From: a bacterium | GTDB taxonomy: Bacteria; Myxococcota_A; Bradymonadia; UBA7976; UBA1532 | Direction: 5' to 3' | Length of the DNA: 64,000 nucleotides | NCBI GenBank assembly: GCA_030426085.1 | Contig: JAUHYW010000024.1 | Coordinates: 1-64,000 of the forward strand | Part shown: piece after piece, positions 17,819 to 25,814 of the stretch | Position numbering within the stretch: position 1 is the stretch's first letter | Layout of the letters: every line of letters begins with the position of its first letter | Notes under the pieces: model-generated | Databases searched by the model: none | Told to the model about the DNA's origin: nothing | The model's input: the letters and a program-made list of their open reading frames with translations, nothing else | Program-made: the position numbers and the translations under genes

Positions 17819-18125
17819 CACTGCTAGTATTCCGATCGCTGGTCTTCGTGTGGGCGGGGCTCGAACGCGGTCGCCGAACGATCAGCGATGCATCCACCGT
17901 CGACTGAGCGAGGCGTGCGTCGCCGCCTGTCGGCTGAGCGACGCGTGCGTCGGGACATGCGCCTCGCCCGGAGCGATCACACGACCCGGTCGCTCGACGT
18001 CGGTCGTCAGGTCCGCTCGAGATCGGGGCGCAGGCGTGCAGCCCGCGAGACCGAGCAGACCCACACTCGGGTATGCACCGAGGTCACCGGAGGCACTTGC
18101 ACGCAATGGAAGGGGAAAAATGGGA

Positions 18126-18176
18126 CCCTCCGACTCATATCCTCGATGTGCGAGGGAGAGAATACGAGTCGGAGGG
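18126..18176. other. Two-step hairpin
   Basis: ccctccgactc (18126-18136) pairs perfectly with gagtcggaggg (18166-18176). Inside, cctcg (18141) pairs with cgagg (18151) around a five-base loop. An outer and an inner stem separated by unpaired purine-rich bases suggest a structured RNA or strong hairpin; no T-run follows on either strand. Confidence 0.4.
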
Positions 18177-18416
18177 GGTGGCCGAGCGCGCCGGAATCTG
18201 TTTTGAGGCGGTTCGACCGGCCACCGGGGCCCCGTTCGCGAGGGCAGAGAGCGAAGAGGGTCAGGGCCGCGGCTGACCATCAGGCTTTTCAAGAGGCGTG
18301 CCAGCCCTCAGCAGCGGGGTATCGGCCGCTCTGCGTCGGGAAGTCGGCCGGGCCGCGTCTCACCGAGACGCGATGAGACGTCTCCCGGCGTCTTACTGAG
18401 ACAGACCGCCTCCTAT

Positions 18417-20225
18417 CTACCGCGCTTCGATCGTGAGCTGGGTGATCACCCGGACCGGGACCGGCTCTCCGAAGCGCTCCCAGGCGACCTCGCGGAGCTG
18501 CTGCACGAAGACCGGATCGGGCAGGTCGGGCCCCTGGAGGTGGACCTCGAGCGCCTGATTGCGCCGCTCGAGGTAGAGGAAGCGGTAGCCGTTGTGCTGA
18601 GCGACCTGGCGCACCTCTTCGGTGACGTTGCTCGGCCGGGTGCCGGAGAGGTCGAGCAGGTAGGCCCCCAGGGGCACGGTGAGGCCGAAGAGCGCCAGTA
18701 TCAGGGCCGCCAGCGTGCGCCGGGCCCACAGGCGCGCCCCGCGGCCCCGCACGCCTGCGGCCCACAGCGCCAGCGCCGCGCCCAGCACGATCGCGACGAC
18801 GTTGGTGCCGAAGAGGAGCGCGGCGCCGCGGGCGACCTCCAGCTCGCCGAAGGCCAGCGAGAGCCCCACGGTCGCGATGGGCGGCACCAGCGCGGCGGCG
18901 ATGGCGACCCCCGGCAGCGCGGCGAGCAGGTGCGGCCGGGCGCTCGCGTACGCCGCCGCGACGCCCGAGAGCAGGGCGATGCCGAGGTCGAGCAGGGTCG
19001 GGCCGCCCCGGGCGGCCATCTCGGCGGTGAGCACCTTGATCGGGCTGAGGAAGCCCACGAGCGCGCCGATGCCGAGCGCGAGCAGGAAGCCGAACACCAC
19101 CGCCCGGGTGGCGTGCTTGAGCAGCACCTGGTTGCCCTGCACCAGCGCGAGGCCAGCCCCGAGCAGCGGGGTCATCAAGGGGGCGACGAGCATCGCGCCG
19201 ATGACGACGGCCGTGGAGCTCTGCACCAGCCCCAGCGCGGCGATGGAGGTCGACAGGCCGATGAGGGCCATGAAGTCGAAGCCCCACCGGGAGCCGGTCT
19301 GGAGCCGCTCGTAGAGCGAGATCCGGTCCTCCCGGCTCATCTGGGGGATCCAGACCGACAGCACCCGCTCGATGGCGAACCGCACCCGGGTCGACCAGGG
19401 CATCGCGGCCCGGACGACCGCGATCAGCGGCCCCTCGGCCTCGGCGGCGATGGTCTCGGGCACCGAGCCGAACAGCAGCCGGTAGATGACGCCCTGGTTC
19501 GAGGCCCCGAGCATGACCGCGTCGTAGTCGCCGGAGACCTGCTGGATGCCCCCCCGGGTGGTGCGATCGAAGACCACCCGGGTGTCGAGGTGGGCCCCGG
19601 TCGTGACCCCGGCGTCCTTGATGGCCCGGTCGAGGATGCTGCGGCCCACGGCCTCGCCGTGCTCCATGTCCGGCGCCTCGACATACAGCGCGCAGACGGC
19701 GCCCGAGTGATGCCGGGCGGTGGTGTCGACGAGGCGCAGCGCCGCGGTGGCGTGAGGGCCACCGGCCGTCGGCACCAGGTACCGCCGGGGGGGCGCCTCG
19801 GCGTGACCGATCACCGCCATGACGGTGCACGACAGCCGATCGAGCGCCCGGCGGACCAGCGGCCGCCCCCGGCCTCCGGCGGACCAGCGGCCGCCGATCA
19901 TCAGCAGCGATGGCTCGAGCCGGTCGACCTCGGCGGCGATGGCGGTGAGCAGGTCCGAGGCGGTCACCGCGCGCACGACGACCGACGAGGTCTCGGGGCC
20001 CGCGGCCAGCGTGCGGGCGTCGACGGTGGCCCGGGCGATGGCCGCGAGGACCGGCTCCCGCGCGTCGGCGAGCGCGGCGTCGTCCAGCTCGACCGGCTCG
20101 GCGTCGGCGCCGGGCGAGGCGTGCAGCACACACAGACCCTCCCGCCGGGCGAGCGCGATCTGCCACGCCCACCCCACGAGCGCCGGGACTTCTTCGGCGG
20201 ATTGCACGACGACGATGAGAGCCAT
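18417..20225 (-). CDS. Usp-Usp-DUF389 membrane protein
   Basis: A 602-residue fusion. Residues 1 to about 300 form two universal-stress-protein-like units (first with LIVVVQSAEEVPALVGWAW, second with GDYDAVMLGASNQGVIYRLL and GSVPETIAAEAEGPLIAVVR). Then comes a DUF389 membrane domain of about six to seven helices with the hallmark VVIGAMLVAPLMTPLLG. A C-terminal soluble domain of about 80 residues follows. DUF389 proteins are uncharacterised membrane proteins, possibly transporters, so the Usp part may sense nucleotide or stress state and gate it. ATG 20225 is chosen as the first before the Usp strand; its ribosome site is weak. Confidence 0.82.
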   Translation of the reverse strand: MALIVVVQSAEEVPALVGWAWQIALARREGLCVLHASPGADAEPVELDDAALADAREPVLAAIARATVDARTLAAGPETSSVVVRAVTASDLLTAIAAEVDRLEPSLLMIGGRWSAGGRGRPLVRRALDRLSCTVMAVIGHAEAPPRRYLVPTAGGPHATAALRLVDTTARHHSGAVCALYVEAPDMEHGEAVGRSILDRAIKDAGVTTGAHLDTRVVFDRTTRGGIQQVSGDYDAVMLGASNQGVIYRLLFGSVPETIAAEAEGPLIAVVRAAMPWSTRVRFAIERVLSVWIPQMSREDRISLYERLQTGSRWGFDFMALIGLSTSIAALGLVQSSTAVVIGAMLVAPLMTPLLGAGLALVQGNQVLLKHATRAVVFGFLLALGIGALVGFLSPIKVLTAEMAARGGPTLLDLGIALLSGVAAAYASARPHLLAALPGVAIAAALVPPIATVGLSLAFGELEVARGAALLFGTNVVAIVLGAALALWAAGVRGRGARLWARRTLAALILALFGLTVPLGAYLLDLSGTRPSNVTEEVRQVAQHNGYRFLYLERRNQALEVHLQGPDLPDPVFVQQLREVAWERFGEPVPVRVITQLTIEAR

Positions 20226-20271
20226 GCTGCGGGCTCTACCGCGCATGGGCATCGGGCGCAAGCGCGATCCG

Positions 20272-20303
20272 GTCGCCGACCGCAGCCGGCTGCGGTCGGC
20301 GAC
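20272..20303. promoter_or_regulatory. Perfect 32-bp palindrome between divergent genes
   Basis: gtcgccgaccgcagcc is followed directly by its exact reverse complement, giving a 32-bp palindrome without a spacer. It lies between the divergent Usp-DUF389 and pseudokinase genes, upstream of both, which fits a shared operator for a dimeric regulator better than a terminator. Confidence 0.6.
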
Positions 20304-20321
20304 ATCCGGGCCAGATTCCGG

Positions 20322-20351
20322 TTGATATCCGTAAGGGCCTAAACGTAGAGT
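20322..20351 (+). promoter_or_regulatory. Candidate sigma-70-type promoter
   Basis: TTGATA (20322-20327), an 18-bp spacer and TAGAGT (20346-20351), 29 bp before the start of the pseudokinase gene and 18 bp downstream of the 32-bp palindrome. Confidence 0.4.
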
Positions 20352-20379
20352 GCAAGCACGTAGAGGGGAGGTCGACGAC

Positions 20380-21465
20380 ATGAGCAACAGGGTGCTCATC
20401 TGCCGACGATGCGGATTCGCGACATCGTGTCGGGACTTGGGTGATCGGTGTCCGACGGACGGGGCGCTGCTGCTGCCCCGCCAGTCACTGGTCGAGGGGC
20501 GGCGCGATCCGGCGGTGGGGCGGCTGCTGGCCGGGCGGTTCCTGACATTGGGCGGCCTGGTCCGGCACGATGCGGTGACAGTCTACCGGGGGCGGGATCT
20601 GGTGACCGATGAGCTGGTCTGTATCAAGACGGTCCCACCGTACGCGGTGGGCGCGACGGAGCGGGTGACCCGGCTGACGGCCGAGAGCCGGCTGTTGAGG
20701 CAGCTCCAGCACGCGACGCTGCCCCGGTTCGTGGCCGGCGGGCGGGAGGACGACGGGCTCGTGTGGACGATCCAGGGCGGCCTGCGGGGGGTCTCGCTGC
20801 GGGCGCTGCTGACCGAGCGGGGGCCGCTGCCCCCCAACCGGGCGATCAACATCACGCTGCGGGTGCTCGCCGCGCTCGACCGCCTGCACGGCTGCGGTCG
20901 GGTGCACGGTGATCTGCAGCCGGAGAACATCCTGATCACGCCCCGGGGCCTGCGGGGCAACGACGAGATCCGGCTGATCGACGTGGGCTCGACCGCCCTG
21001 GCCGGCGTCGAACGGGCCTCGCGCTCGACCGACGAGGGGCTACGCTATCAGGCGCCGGAGCTGCTCGCCGAGCAGCCGGTCGAGGTGACGGCCGATGTGT
21101 ACACCGCCGGCGCGCTGCTGTTCGAGATGCTCACCGGTCGCCCGCCGTTCGGCCGTCGCTCGGCCTTCGAGCCGGTGGAGGCGCAGCGACGGGGTCCGGT
21201 GCCGTCGATCGGGCTGCCGCCGGAGTACCGGACGCTCGAGGGGGTCGTGCATCGCGCGCTGGAGGAGGCTCCCGAGCGGCGCTGGCATCAGGCGCGAGCG
21301 ATGGCCATCGCGCTGAAGGCGGCCTTCGTCACCCGGGGTGACGAGCGGCCGGTCAAGTCGAGCAGCCCGCCGCCCATCCCGCCGCCCGAGGCCAGGGCCG
21401 ATCTGCCCACCCGGCCCGGGGGCCGGGCGATGCACCTGCTCATGGGCATGGCCGCCTTCGGCTGA
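20380..21465 (+). CDS. Zinc-ribbon protein-kinase-like protein, probably inactive
   Basis: A 361-residue protein with an N-terminal four-Cys zinc-ribbon (Cys8, Cys11, Cys17, Cys24), then a Hanks-kinase fold. The ATP-binding Gly loop is lost, the lysine is kept (VCIKTV), the catalytic loop reads VHGDLQPEN (HGD instead of HRD, Gln for the catalytic-loop Lys) and DFG is replaced by DVG. APELLAEQPVE, followed by a normal C-lobe, keeps the fold. It is therefore probably a pseudokinase or a weak kinase acting as a scaffold. Start set by ggggagg at 20364. It is divergent from Usp-DUF389, with which it may share control. Confidence 0.8.
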   Translation: MSNRVLICRRCGFATSCRDLGDRCPTDGALLLPRQSLVEGRRDPAVGRLLAGRFLTLGGLVRHDAVTVYRGRDLVTDELVCIKTVPPYAVGATERVTRLTAESRLLRQLQHATLPRFVAGGREDDGLVWTIQGGLRGVSLRALLTERGPLPPNRAINITLRVLAALDRLHGCGRVHGDLQPENILITPRGLRGNDEIRLIDVGSTALAGVERASRSTDEGLRYQAPELLAEQPVEVTADVYTAGALLFEMLTGRPPFGRRSAFEPVEAQRRGPVPSIGLPPEYRTLEGVVHRALEEAPERRWHQARAMAIALKAAFVTRGDERPVKSSSPPPIPPPEARADLPTRPGGRAMHLLMGMAAFG

Positions 21466-21492
21466 GGCGCCGAGCCCGGTCCGCAGCCCGCC

Positions 21493-21906
21493 TCAGCCGA
21501 GGCGGTTGATGATGCGGGCGTAGAGCAGATCCTGGAGTTGCTTCTCGGTCAGCGGCAGGTAGCCCTGACCGCTGCCGCGCTGGGCGTAGAGGCGCCGCGA
21601 GGCGTCACCGGCCGCGCCCGGCTCGACCCGCACCACGGTCCAGGTCCCCTTCAGCTCGGGCCGGTTGCCCTTGATCTCGAAGCGCTGCCCCTCGCGGAAT
21701 CCGGCCAGCTCGGGCGCCTGCGATCGCGCCCGGGTCCGGGCCTCGGCGGCTTTCAGCTCTTCCCGGCGGCGCTCGACGGTGCTGGCCCGGCGGGCCTCGT
21801 CGAGCGAGCGGGCCATCGCGCCGGCCGCGGCCCGCTTGCGCGGGGCTTCGCGCTCGCGCGTGGCGTGGTCTTCGAGCAACTGGTCGAGCAGCGAGTCGTC
21901 GGCCAT
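21493..21906 (-). CDS. Small hypothetical protein with charged helical N-terminus
   Basis: 137 residues. The first half is a charged, probably coiled helix (LLDQLLEDHATREREAPRKR ... EELKAAEARTRAR). The second half is a small strand-rich domain (GQRFEIKGNRPELKGTWTVV ... SGQGYLPLTEKQLQDLLYAR). No signal peptide or membrane segment. ATG 21906 follows a G-rich stretch. I do not recognise a family; it stands alone between SurE (divergent) and the pseudokinase (convergent). Confidence 0.6.
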   Translation of the reverse strand: MADDSLLDQLLEDHATREREAPRKRAAAGAMARSLDEARRASTVERRREELKAAEARTRARSQAPELAGFREGQRFEIKGNRPELKGTWTVVRVEPGAAGDASRRLYAQRGSGQGYLPLTEKQLQDLLYARIINRLG

Positions 21907-22024
21907 CGATCCCCCCCGGGCGTGTCTGTCCTCGGGGTCAGCATGGCCCGCACACCGACCCCGGCGCAACCCGGGCGGGCCCCCGGTCGTCCCTGTCCTG
22001 CGCTCGGCGACCGTGGAGGTGTAC

Positions 22025-22813
22025 ATGACCCGGCCGGTGGTGCTCGTCACCAATGATGACGGCATCCGATCCTTCTTCCTCGAGGTGCTGGTCGAGGCGC
22101 TCGAGCGCCGCTTCACCTTGCGGGTCGTCGCGCCCCTGCGCGAGCAGAGCTGGACCGGGCGCAGCTTCACCCGCCGGGGGCCGGTCACCGTCGCGCGCCA
22201 CCCCGGCCTCGGCGGGCGGGCGTGGGCGGTCGACGGGACCCCCAGCGACTGCGCCAACATCGGCCTCGACCCGGCGTTCGACCCCGGCAGCCCGCCGCCG
22301 GTGGCCGTCGTCTCGGGCATCAACCTCGGCTTCAACGTGACCCTGCCGCTGGTGCTCAGCTCGGGCACCGTGGCCGCCGCGACCGAGGGCGCGCTGGCCG
22401 GGCTGCCCGCGCTGGCCTTGTCGCAGCTCATCCCCCGAGATCGGTTCGAGGCGCTGCGGGAGACCGGCGGCCGGGGGGACGCCGCGCTGGCTCGGGATGT
22501 GCGAGCGTCGGCCGATCGAGCGGTGGCGTTCACCGAGGCCCTCATCGCCCGGGGCCGACCGGAGCGCCCGATCGTGCACAACCTCAACTTCCCGAGCGGG
22601 GTGACCGCCGAGACGCCCATCGAGCGTACCCGGCTGGGCCGCGCCTCCCTCGGCCCGTGCTTCGTGCAGGAGAAGGACGGCGTGCGCCGCTTCGGGCTCG
22701 CCCGGCGGGCGAAGACCCCACCGATGGCCGACGACACCGACTGGATGTGCCTGAAGCGAGGGCACATCAGTCACACGGTGCTGGACTACTCCACCTTGGG
22801 CGCGACGGTCTGA
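22025..22813 (+). CDS. surE: 5'/3'-nucleotidase SurE
   Basis: A 262-residue SurE-family phosphatase acting on nucleoside monophosphates, a metal enzyme of the stationary-phase survival family. Key marks are the N-terminal LVTNDDGI, which binds the metal, and SGINLGFN followed by SSGTVAAATEGAL. The start at 22025 has ggagg upstream. The 3' end overlaps the convergent histidine-kinase gene by 28 bp. In many bacteria surE lies beside pcm or nlpD; neither is present here. Confidence 0.9.
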   Translation: MTRPVVLVTNDDGIRSFFLEVLVEALERRFTLRVVAPLREQSWTGRSFTRRGPVTVARHPGLGGRAWAVDGTPSDCANIGLDPAFDPGSPPPVAVVSGINLGFNVTLPLVLSSGTVAAATEGALAGLPALALSQLIPRDRFEALRETGGRGDAALARDVRASADRAVAFTEALIARGRPERPIVHNLNFPSGVTAETPIERTRLGRASLGPCFVQEKDGVRRFGLARRAKTPPMADDTDWMCLKRGHISHTVLDYSTLGATV

Positions 22814-24357
22814 CCCTCGCCGCCGGACCGGCGGGGCAGCTCGATACACGCCTCGATCCAGCCGTCCGGCGCGGATGTCAGCCGCGCCTCGCCTCCGTGA
22901 GCCCGGGCGATGGCCCGCACGATGTACAGACCCAGGCCCAGGCCACGGCTGTTGTTGCCCCCGTCGTGCGCCCGGCGGAACGGCTCGAAGATATGGGCCA
23001 GGCGCTCGGGCGGGATGGGCTCGGCCCGATTGCGCACCGTCAGGCGCACCCGGCGCCCGTCCCCGTCGGCGTCGAGGATGAGCGGCGCGTCGGGCCGGCC
23101 GTAGCTGAGCGCGTTGGCCAGCAGGTTGCCCAGCGCCTGCACGAGCCGGTCGGCGTCGACCTCGACCGAGAGCGACTGCGGGCCCTGGACCACCACCTCC
23201 CGCTCGGGGTGGGTCACCCGGCTCTGAGCGGCGAGCTCTTCGAGGATACCCCGGGCGTCGACCGGCTCCCGCTCCCCGATCAGCTCGGCGCCGAGCTGGG
23301 TGCGGGTGTAGTCGAGCAGCGCGTCGATCATGCGCCGGCTGCGGTCGACGTTCTCCACGATCTGGGTCAGATAGCGCGCCCGGCGCTCGGCGTCGTCCCC
23401 GTGGTCGAGCAGCATGCGGGCGGCGGTGCCGATGAACCACAGCGGCGAGCGCAGGTCGTGGCCGACCACGCCCACCATCCGATCGCGGAACTCGATGAGC
23501 CGGGCCTGCTCGATCTCGCGCAGCTTGGTGTCGTGGATGTCGGTGATCGCCCCGATCCACTCCCGGCGCTCGCCGCCCTGCTGGTGCGGCCGACCGTGCA
23601 TCAGCACCCAGCGCTCCCGGCCCCGGGCGCCGATGAGGCGGCATTCGACGCGGATGGGCGAGCCGGCCTCGACCGCCGCCCGCCACTCTTCGCGGACCCG
23701 CGGTCGATCGAGCTCGATGATCGCGTCGAACAGCATGCCCGGACGCGCCGCCGAGCGCCCGGTCATCGACGTCCAGCGGGGGTTGACGAAGCGCAGTCGC
23801 CCGTTGTCGTCGCTGCGCCACACCACGTCGGGCAGCACCGCGAGCACCGTGCGGTGCACCGACAGCAGCCGCTCGCGGCCCGCCTTGGCCACCTCGAGGG
23901 CCGCCATCGCCGTCTGCAGCCGGCGGTTCTCGGAGTAGAGGGCGGTCACGTCGTCGCCGACCTGCGCGCTCGCCAGCTCGGAGCGCAGGCGCCCGATGAC
24001 CTCGGGCAGAATACGGCCGGCGGGCGGCACGAGGCGCAGGCGGACCTCGGTGCCCGACAGGTCGGACGTCAACCGGCAGTCGGCCACCAGCCGCCGGGCG
24101 CCGTCGGCCAGACCGGGATCGATCAGGCCCGAGGTGACCAGATCCAGGATCAGCGTCTCGCCCGAGCCGAGGCCGATCACCGCCTCGCCGCCCCCGGCGT
24201 CGAGCACCGCCCGGGCCACGTCCGACGCGGCCGTGGCCCAGCGGGTGCGGGTCAGCGCCCCGGCACCCACGATCTCGCTGGCCTGCTCGATGCGCTTGCG
24301 CAAGACCACCAGATCCCGCGAGGTGCGCAGCGACCAGCGCAGCATCGTCTCGATCAT
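22786..24357 (-). CDS. PAS histidine kinase with RsbT-like pseudo-domain
   Basis: A 523-residue soluble sensor kinase. Residues 1 to about 150 resemble the RsbT ATPase next door (WATAASDVARAVLDAGG against LATAASELGRNAVIHGK), but the N-box Glu and Asn are Asp and Ala and the G1 box is missing, so this part is probably inactive. A PAS domain (WRSDDNGRLRFVNPRW ... WIGAITDIHDTKLREIEQAR) follows, then HisKA with VGHDLRSP and HATPase_c with NLLANALSYG and GLGLGLYIV. Its ATG overlaps the upstream gene (ATGA), so it is last in the stressosome operon. Confidence 0.85.
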   Translation of the reverse strand: MIETMLRWSLRTSRDLVVLRKRIEQASEIVGAGALTRTRWATAASDVARAVLDAGGGEAVIGLGSGETLILDLVTSGLIDPGLADGARRLVADCRLTSDLSGTEVRLRLVPPAGRILPEVIGRLRSELASAQVGDDVTALYSENRRLQTAMAALEVAKAGRERLLSVHRTVLAVLPDVVWRSDDNGRLRFVNPRWTSMTGRSAARPGMLFDAIIELDRPRVREEWRAAVEAGSPIRVECRLIGARGRERWVLMHGRPHQQGGERREWIGAITDIHDTKLREIEQARLIEFRDRMVGVVGHDLRSPLWFIGTAARMLLDHGDDAERRARYLTQIVENVDRSRRMIDALLDYTRTQLGAELIGEREPVDARGILEELAAQSRVTHPEREVVVQGPQSLSVEVDADRLVQALGNLLANALSYGRPDAPLILDADGDGRRVRLTVRNRAEPIPPERLAHIFEPFRRAHDGGNNSRGLGLGLYIVRAIARAHGGEARLTSAPDGWIEACIELPRRSGGEGQTVAPKVE

Positions 24358-25397
24358 CGCTCGGCCTCCTCGGCCGCCAGGACGACGCACGCCGCGTCGT
24401 CGGTGCGCCGGAGATGATCCCGCAGGATGCGCCCGGCGAGCAGCGGCGGGTCGGTGCGTCGCCGGCTGCGGCGCACGCCGGCCCGCCAGCGCTCGGAGAT
24501 CCCGTCGGTGTGCACGATGAGCCGCGCGCCCGGGCCCCAGGGGTGGCTCGCCGCCCGGACCGTGCCCACCGGGGCGCCCGATCCGAGCACGCCGAACCGG
24601 GGCACCAGGGACGCCGACTCCTCGCCCCGCTCGTAGAGCGCGGCCACGTTGCCGACCCCGGCGAAGGTCAGCTCGCCCCGGCGCAGATCGATCGTCGCGA
24701 CGGTCGCCGCCGCCCCCCGGGTCCCGATCAGGCCCCGCTCGAGGTCGTCGATCATCGCCACCGGCGCCTCGGACCCGCTCTCGGCCGCGCAGCGCAGGGC
24801 CCGCTCGGCGGCCGTCGCCGCGCCGGGGCCGTGACCCAGCCCGTCGACCACGATCAGCCGGATCAGGCCCCCCAGGCAGTCGATGCGCCAGCCGTCTCCG
24901 CTCACCGACTGCCCGGGGAACGGCCGAGCCGCCACGCCCAGGCGCAGCCCGAGGGGCGGCGGCGGCCCGAGGCGGGCGAAGAGGGCGGTGCCCTCCCCGG
25001 GGCGGGTGTGCAGCGAGTGGGCGTCGGACAGCCGGCGGATTGCGCCCAGCCCGATGCCGGCGGTGCCGGTCGTCGAGAAGCCGTCGGCGAAGCACCGGGC
25101 GGGATCCTCCATACCCGGGCCCTGATCGAGCGCGAGCAGCTCGATGGCCGGGCCGATGCGCCGGGTGAGCTGCCAGCCGGTGCCCCCGTGGCGCACGACG
25201 TTGGAGGCCATCTCGGAGGCGACGATGGCCGCCTCCTCGGCGCGATGCCCCGGCCAGCCCAGGCCCTCGGCGAGCGCGCGGGTGGCCCGGCGCACCTCGC
25301 CGATGCGGCTCGGGTGGTCCAGCCAGCGCGCGGACTCGTCCAAGCTGTGCGCCCACCAGCGATCGGCCTTCACGCGTAACTCCTCGTCAACACTCAC
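24354..25397 (-). CDS. RsbT-like kinase fused to RsbX-like phosphatase
   Basis: A 347-residue fusion. The N-terminal GHKL ATPase keeps the N-box (ASEMASNVVRHGG), G1 (DQGPGMED) and G2 (TGTAGIGLGA), as in the Ser/Thr kinases RsbT and RsbW. The C-terminal half is a small PP2C-type phosphatase with metal-binding Asp in VVDGLGHG and HTDGISE, as in RsbX. One chain could thus both add and remove phosphates on STAS-domain proteins. The GTG at 25397 overlaps the stop of rsbT (GTGA). RsbX and RsbT are normally separate proteins. Confidence 0.85.
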   Translation of the reverse strand: MSVDEELRVKADRWWAHSLDESARWLDHPSRIGEVRRATRALAEGLGWPGHRAEEAAIVASEMASNVVRHGGTGWQLTRRIGPAIELLALDQGPGMEDPARCFADGFSTTGTAGIGLGAIRRLSDAHSLHTRPGEGTALFARLGPPPPLGLRLGVAARPFPGQSVSGDGWRIDCLGGLIRLIVVDGLGHGPGAATAAERALRCAAESGSEAPVAMIDDLERGLIGTRGAAATVATIDLRRGELTFAGVGNVAALYERGEESASLVPRFGVLGSGAPVGTVRAASHPWGPGARLIVHTDGISERWRAGVRRSRRRTDPPLLAGRILRDHLRRTDDAACVVLAAEEAER

Positions 25398-25792
25398 CGA
25401 CGCCAGCGGACCACGGTGATCCGGGTCCCTTCTCCGGCGCCGCTCTCGATCTGAAAGCTGTGGACCAGCCGTCGGGCACCGCCGAGGCCGAACCCCATGC
25501 TGCCGGTGGACGAGAAGCCGTCCACCAGCGCCTGCTCGATGTCGGGGATCCCCGGGCCCTCGTCCCGGAACTCCAGCCGGATGCCGGCCCCCTCGTCGAG
25601 CCGCTCGAGCGTCATGCGGCCGCCCTTCCCGTGGATCACCGCGTTGCGCCCCAGCTCGCTGGCGGCGGTGGCCAGCCGCACCGCGTCGGCGCTGCGGAAG
25701 CCGGCGGAGCGGGCGGCGGCGTGCACCGCGCGGCGGGCGTCACCGACGTCCCGCGTGGCCTTCAGCGGCCAGAACTCGCGCTCGGAGGGCAT
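25394..25792 (-). CDS. rsbT: Stressosome switch kinase RsbT
   Basis: A 132-residue GHKL-type Ser/Thr kinase. N-box (ASELGRNAVIHGKGG), G1 (DEGPGIPD) and G2 (STGSMGFGLGGARRLV) are complete and the length is normal for RsbT. In the stressosome paradigm RsbT is held by RsbR/RsbS, phosphorylates their STAS domains on stress, is released and activates a downstream partner. In Bacillus that partner is RsbU; here no RsbU is present. The start follows gagg by seven bases and lies 22 bp after rsbS. Confidence 0.9.
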   Translation of the reverse strand: MPSEREFWPLKATRDVGDARRAVHAAARSAGFRSADAVRLATAASELGRNAVIHGKGGRMTLERLDEGAGIRLEFRDEGPGIPDIEQALVDGFSSTGSMGFGLGGARRLVHSFQIESGAGEGTRITVVRWRR

Positions 25793-25814
25793 GACGGGGC
25801 CTCGTCCTCGGCGG

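Larger units (their letters stand above)
17705..18416. other. Gene-free region with several inverted and direct repeats
   Basis: About 710 bp without a convincing gene. It contains a 12-bp perfect inverted repeat (17776-17818), a 30-bp-period direct repeat (17904-17922 and 17934-17952, 18 of 19 bases identical) and a two-step hairpin (18126-18176). Short open frames here (for example 18073-18276) lack ribosome sites and recognisable sequence. Confidence 0.5.

Noticed and set aside
17850-17890. tRNA-like ggctcgaac on the minus strand
   Set aside because: The flanks cannot form the T-arm or acceptor stem, and no anticodon arm fits.
18073-18276. 67-codon ORF in the gene-free region
   Set aside because: No ribosome site, overlaps the two-step hairpin, and the peptide has no recognisable feature.
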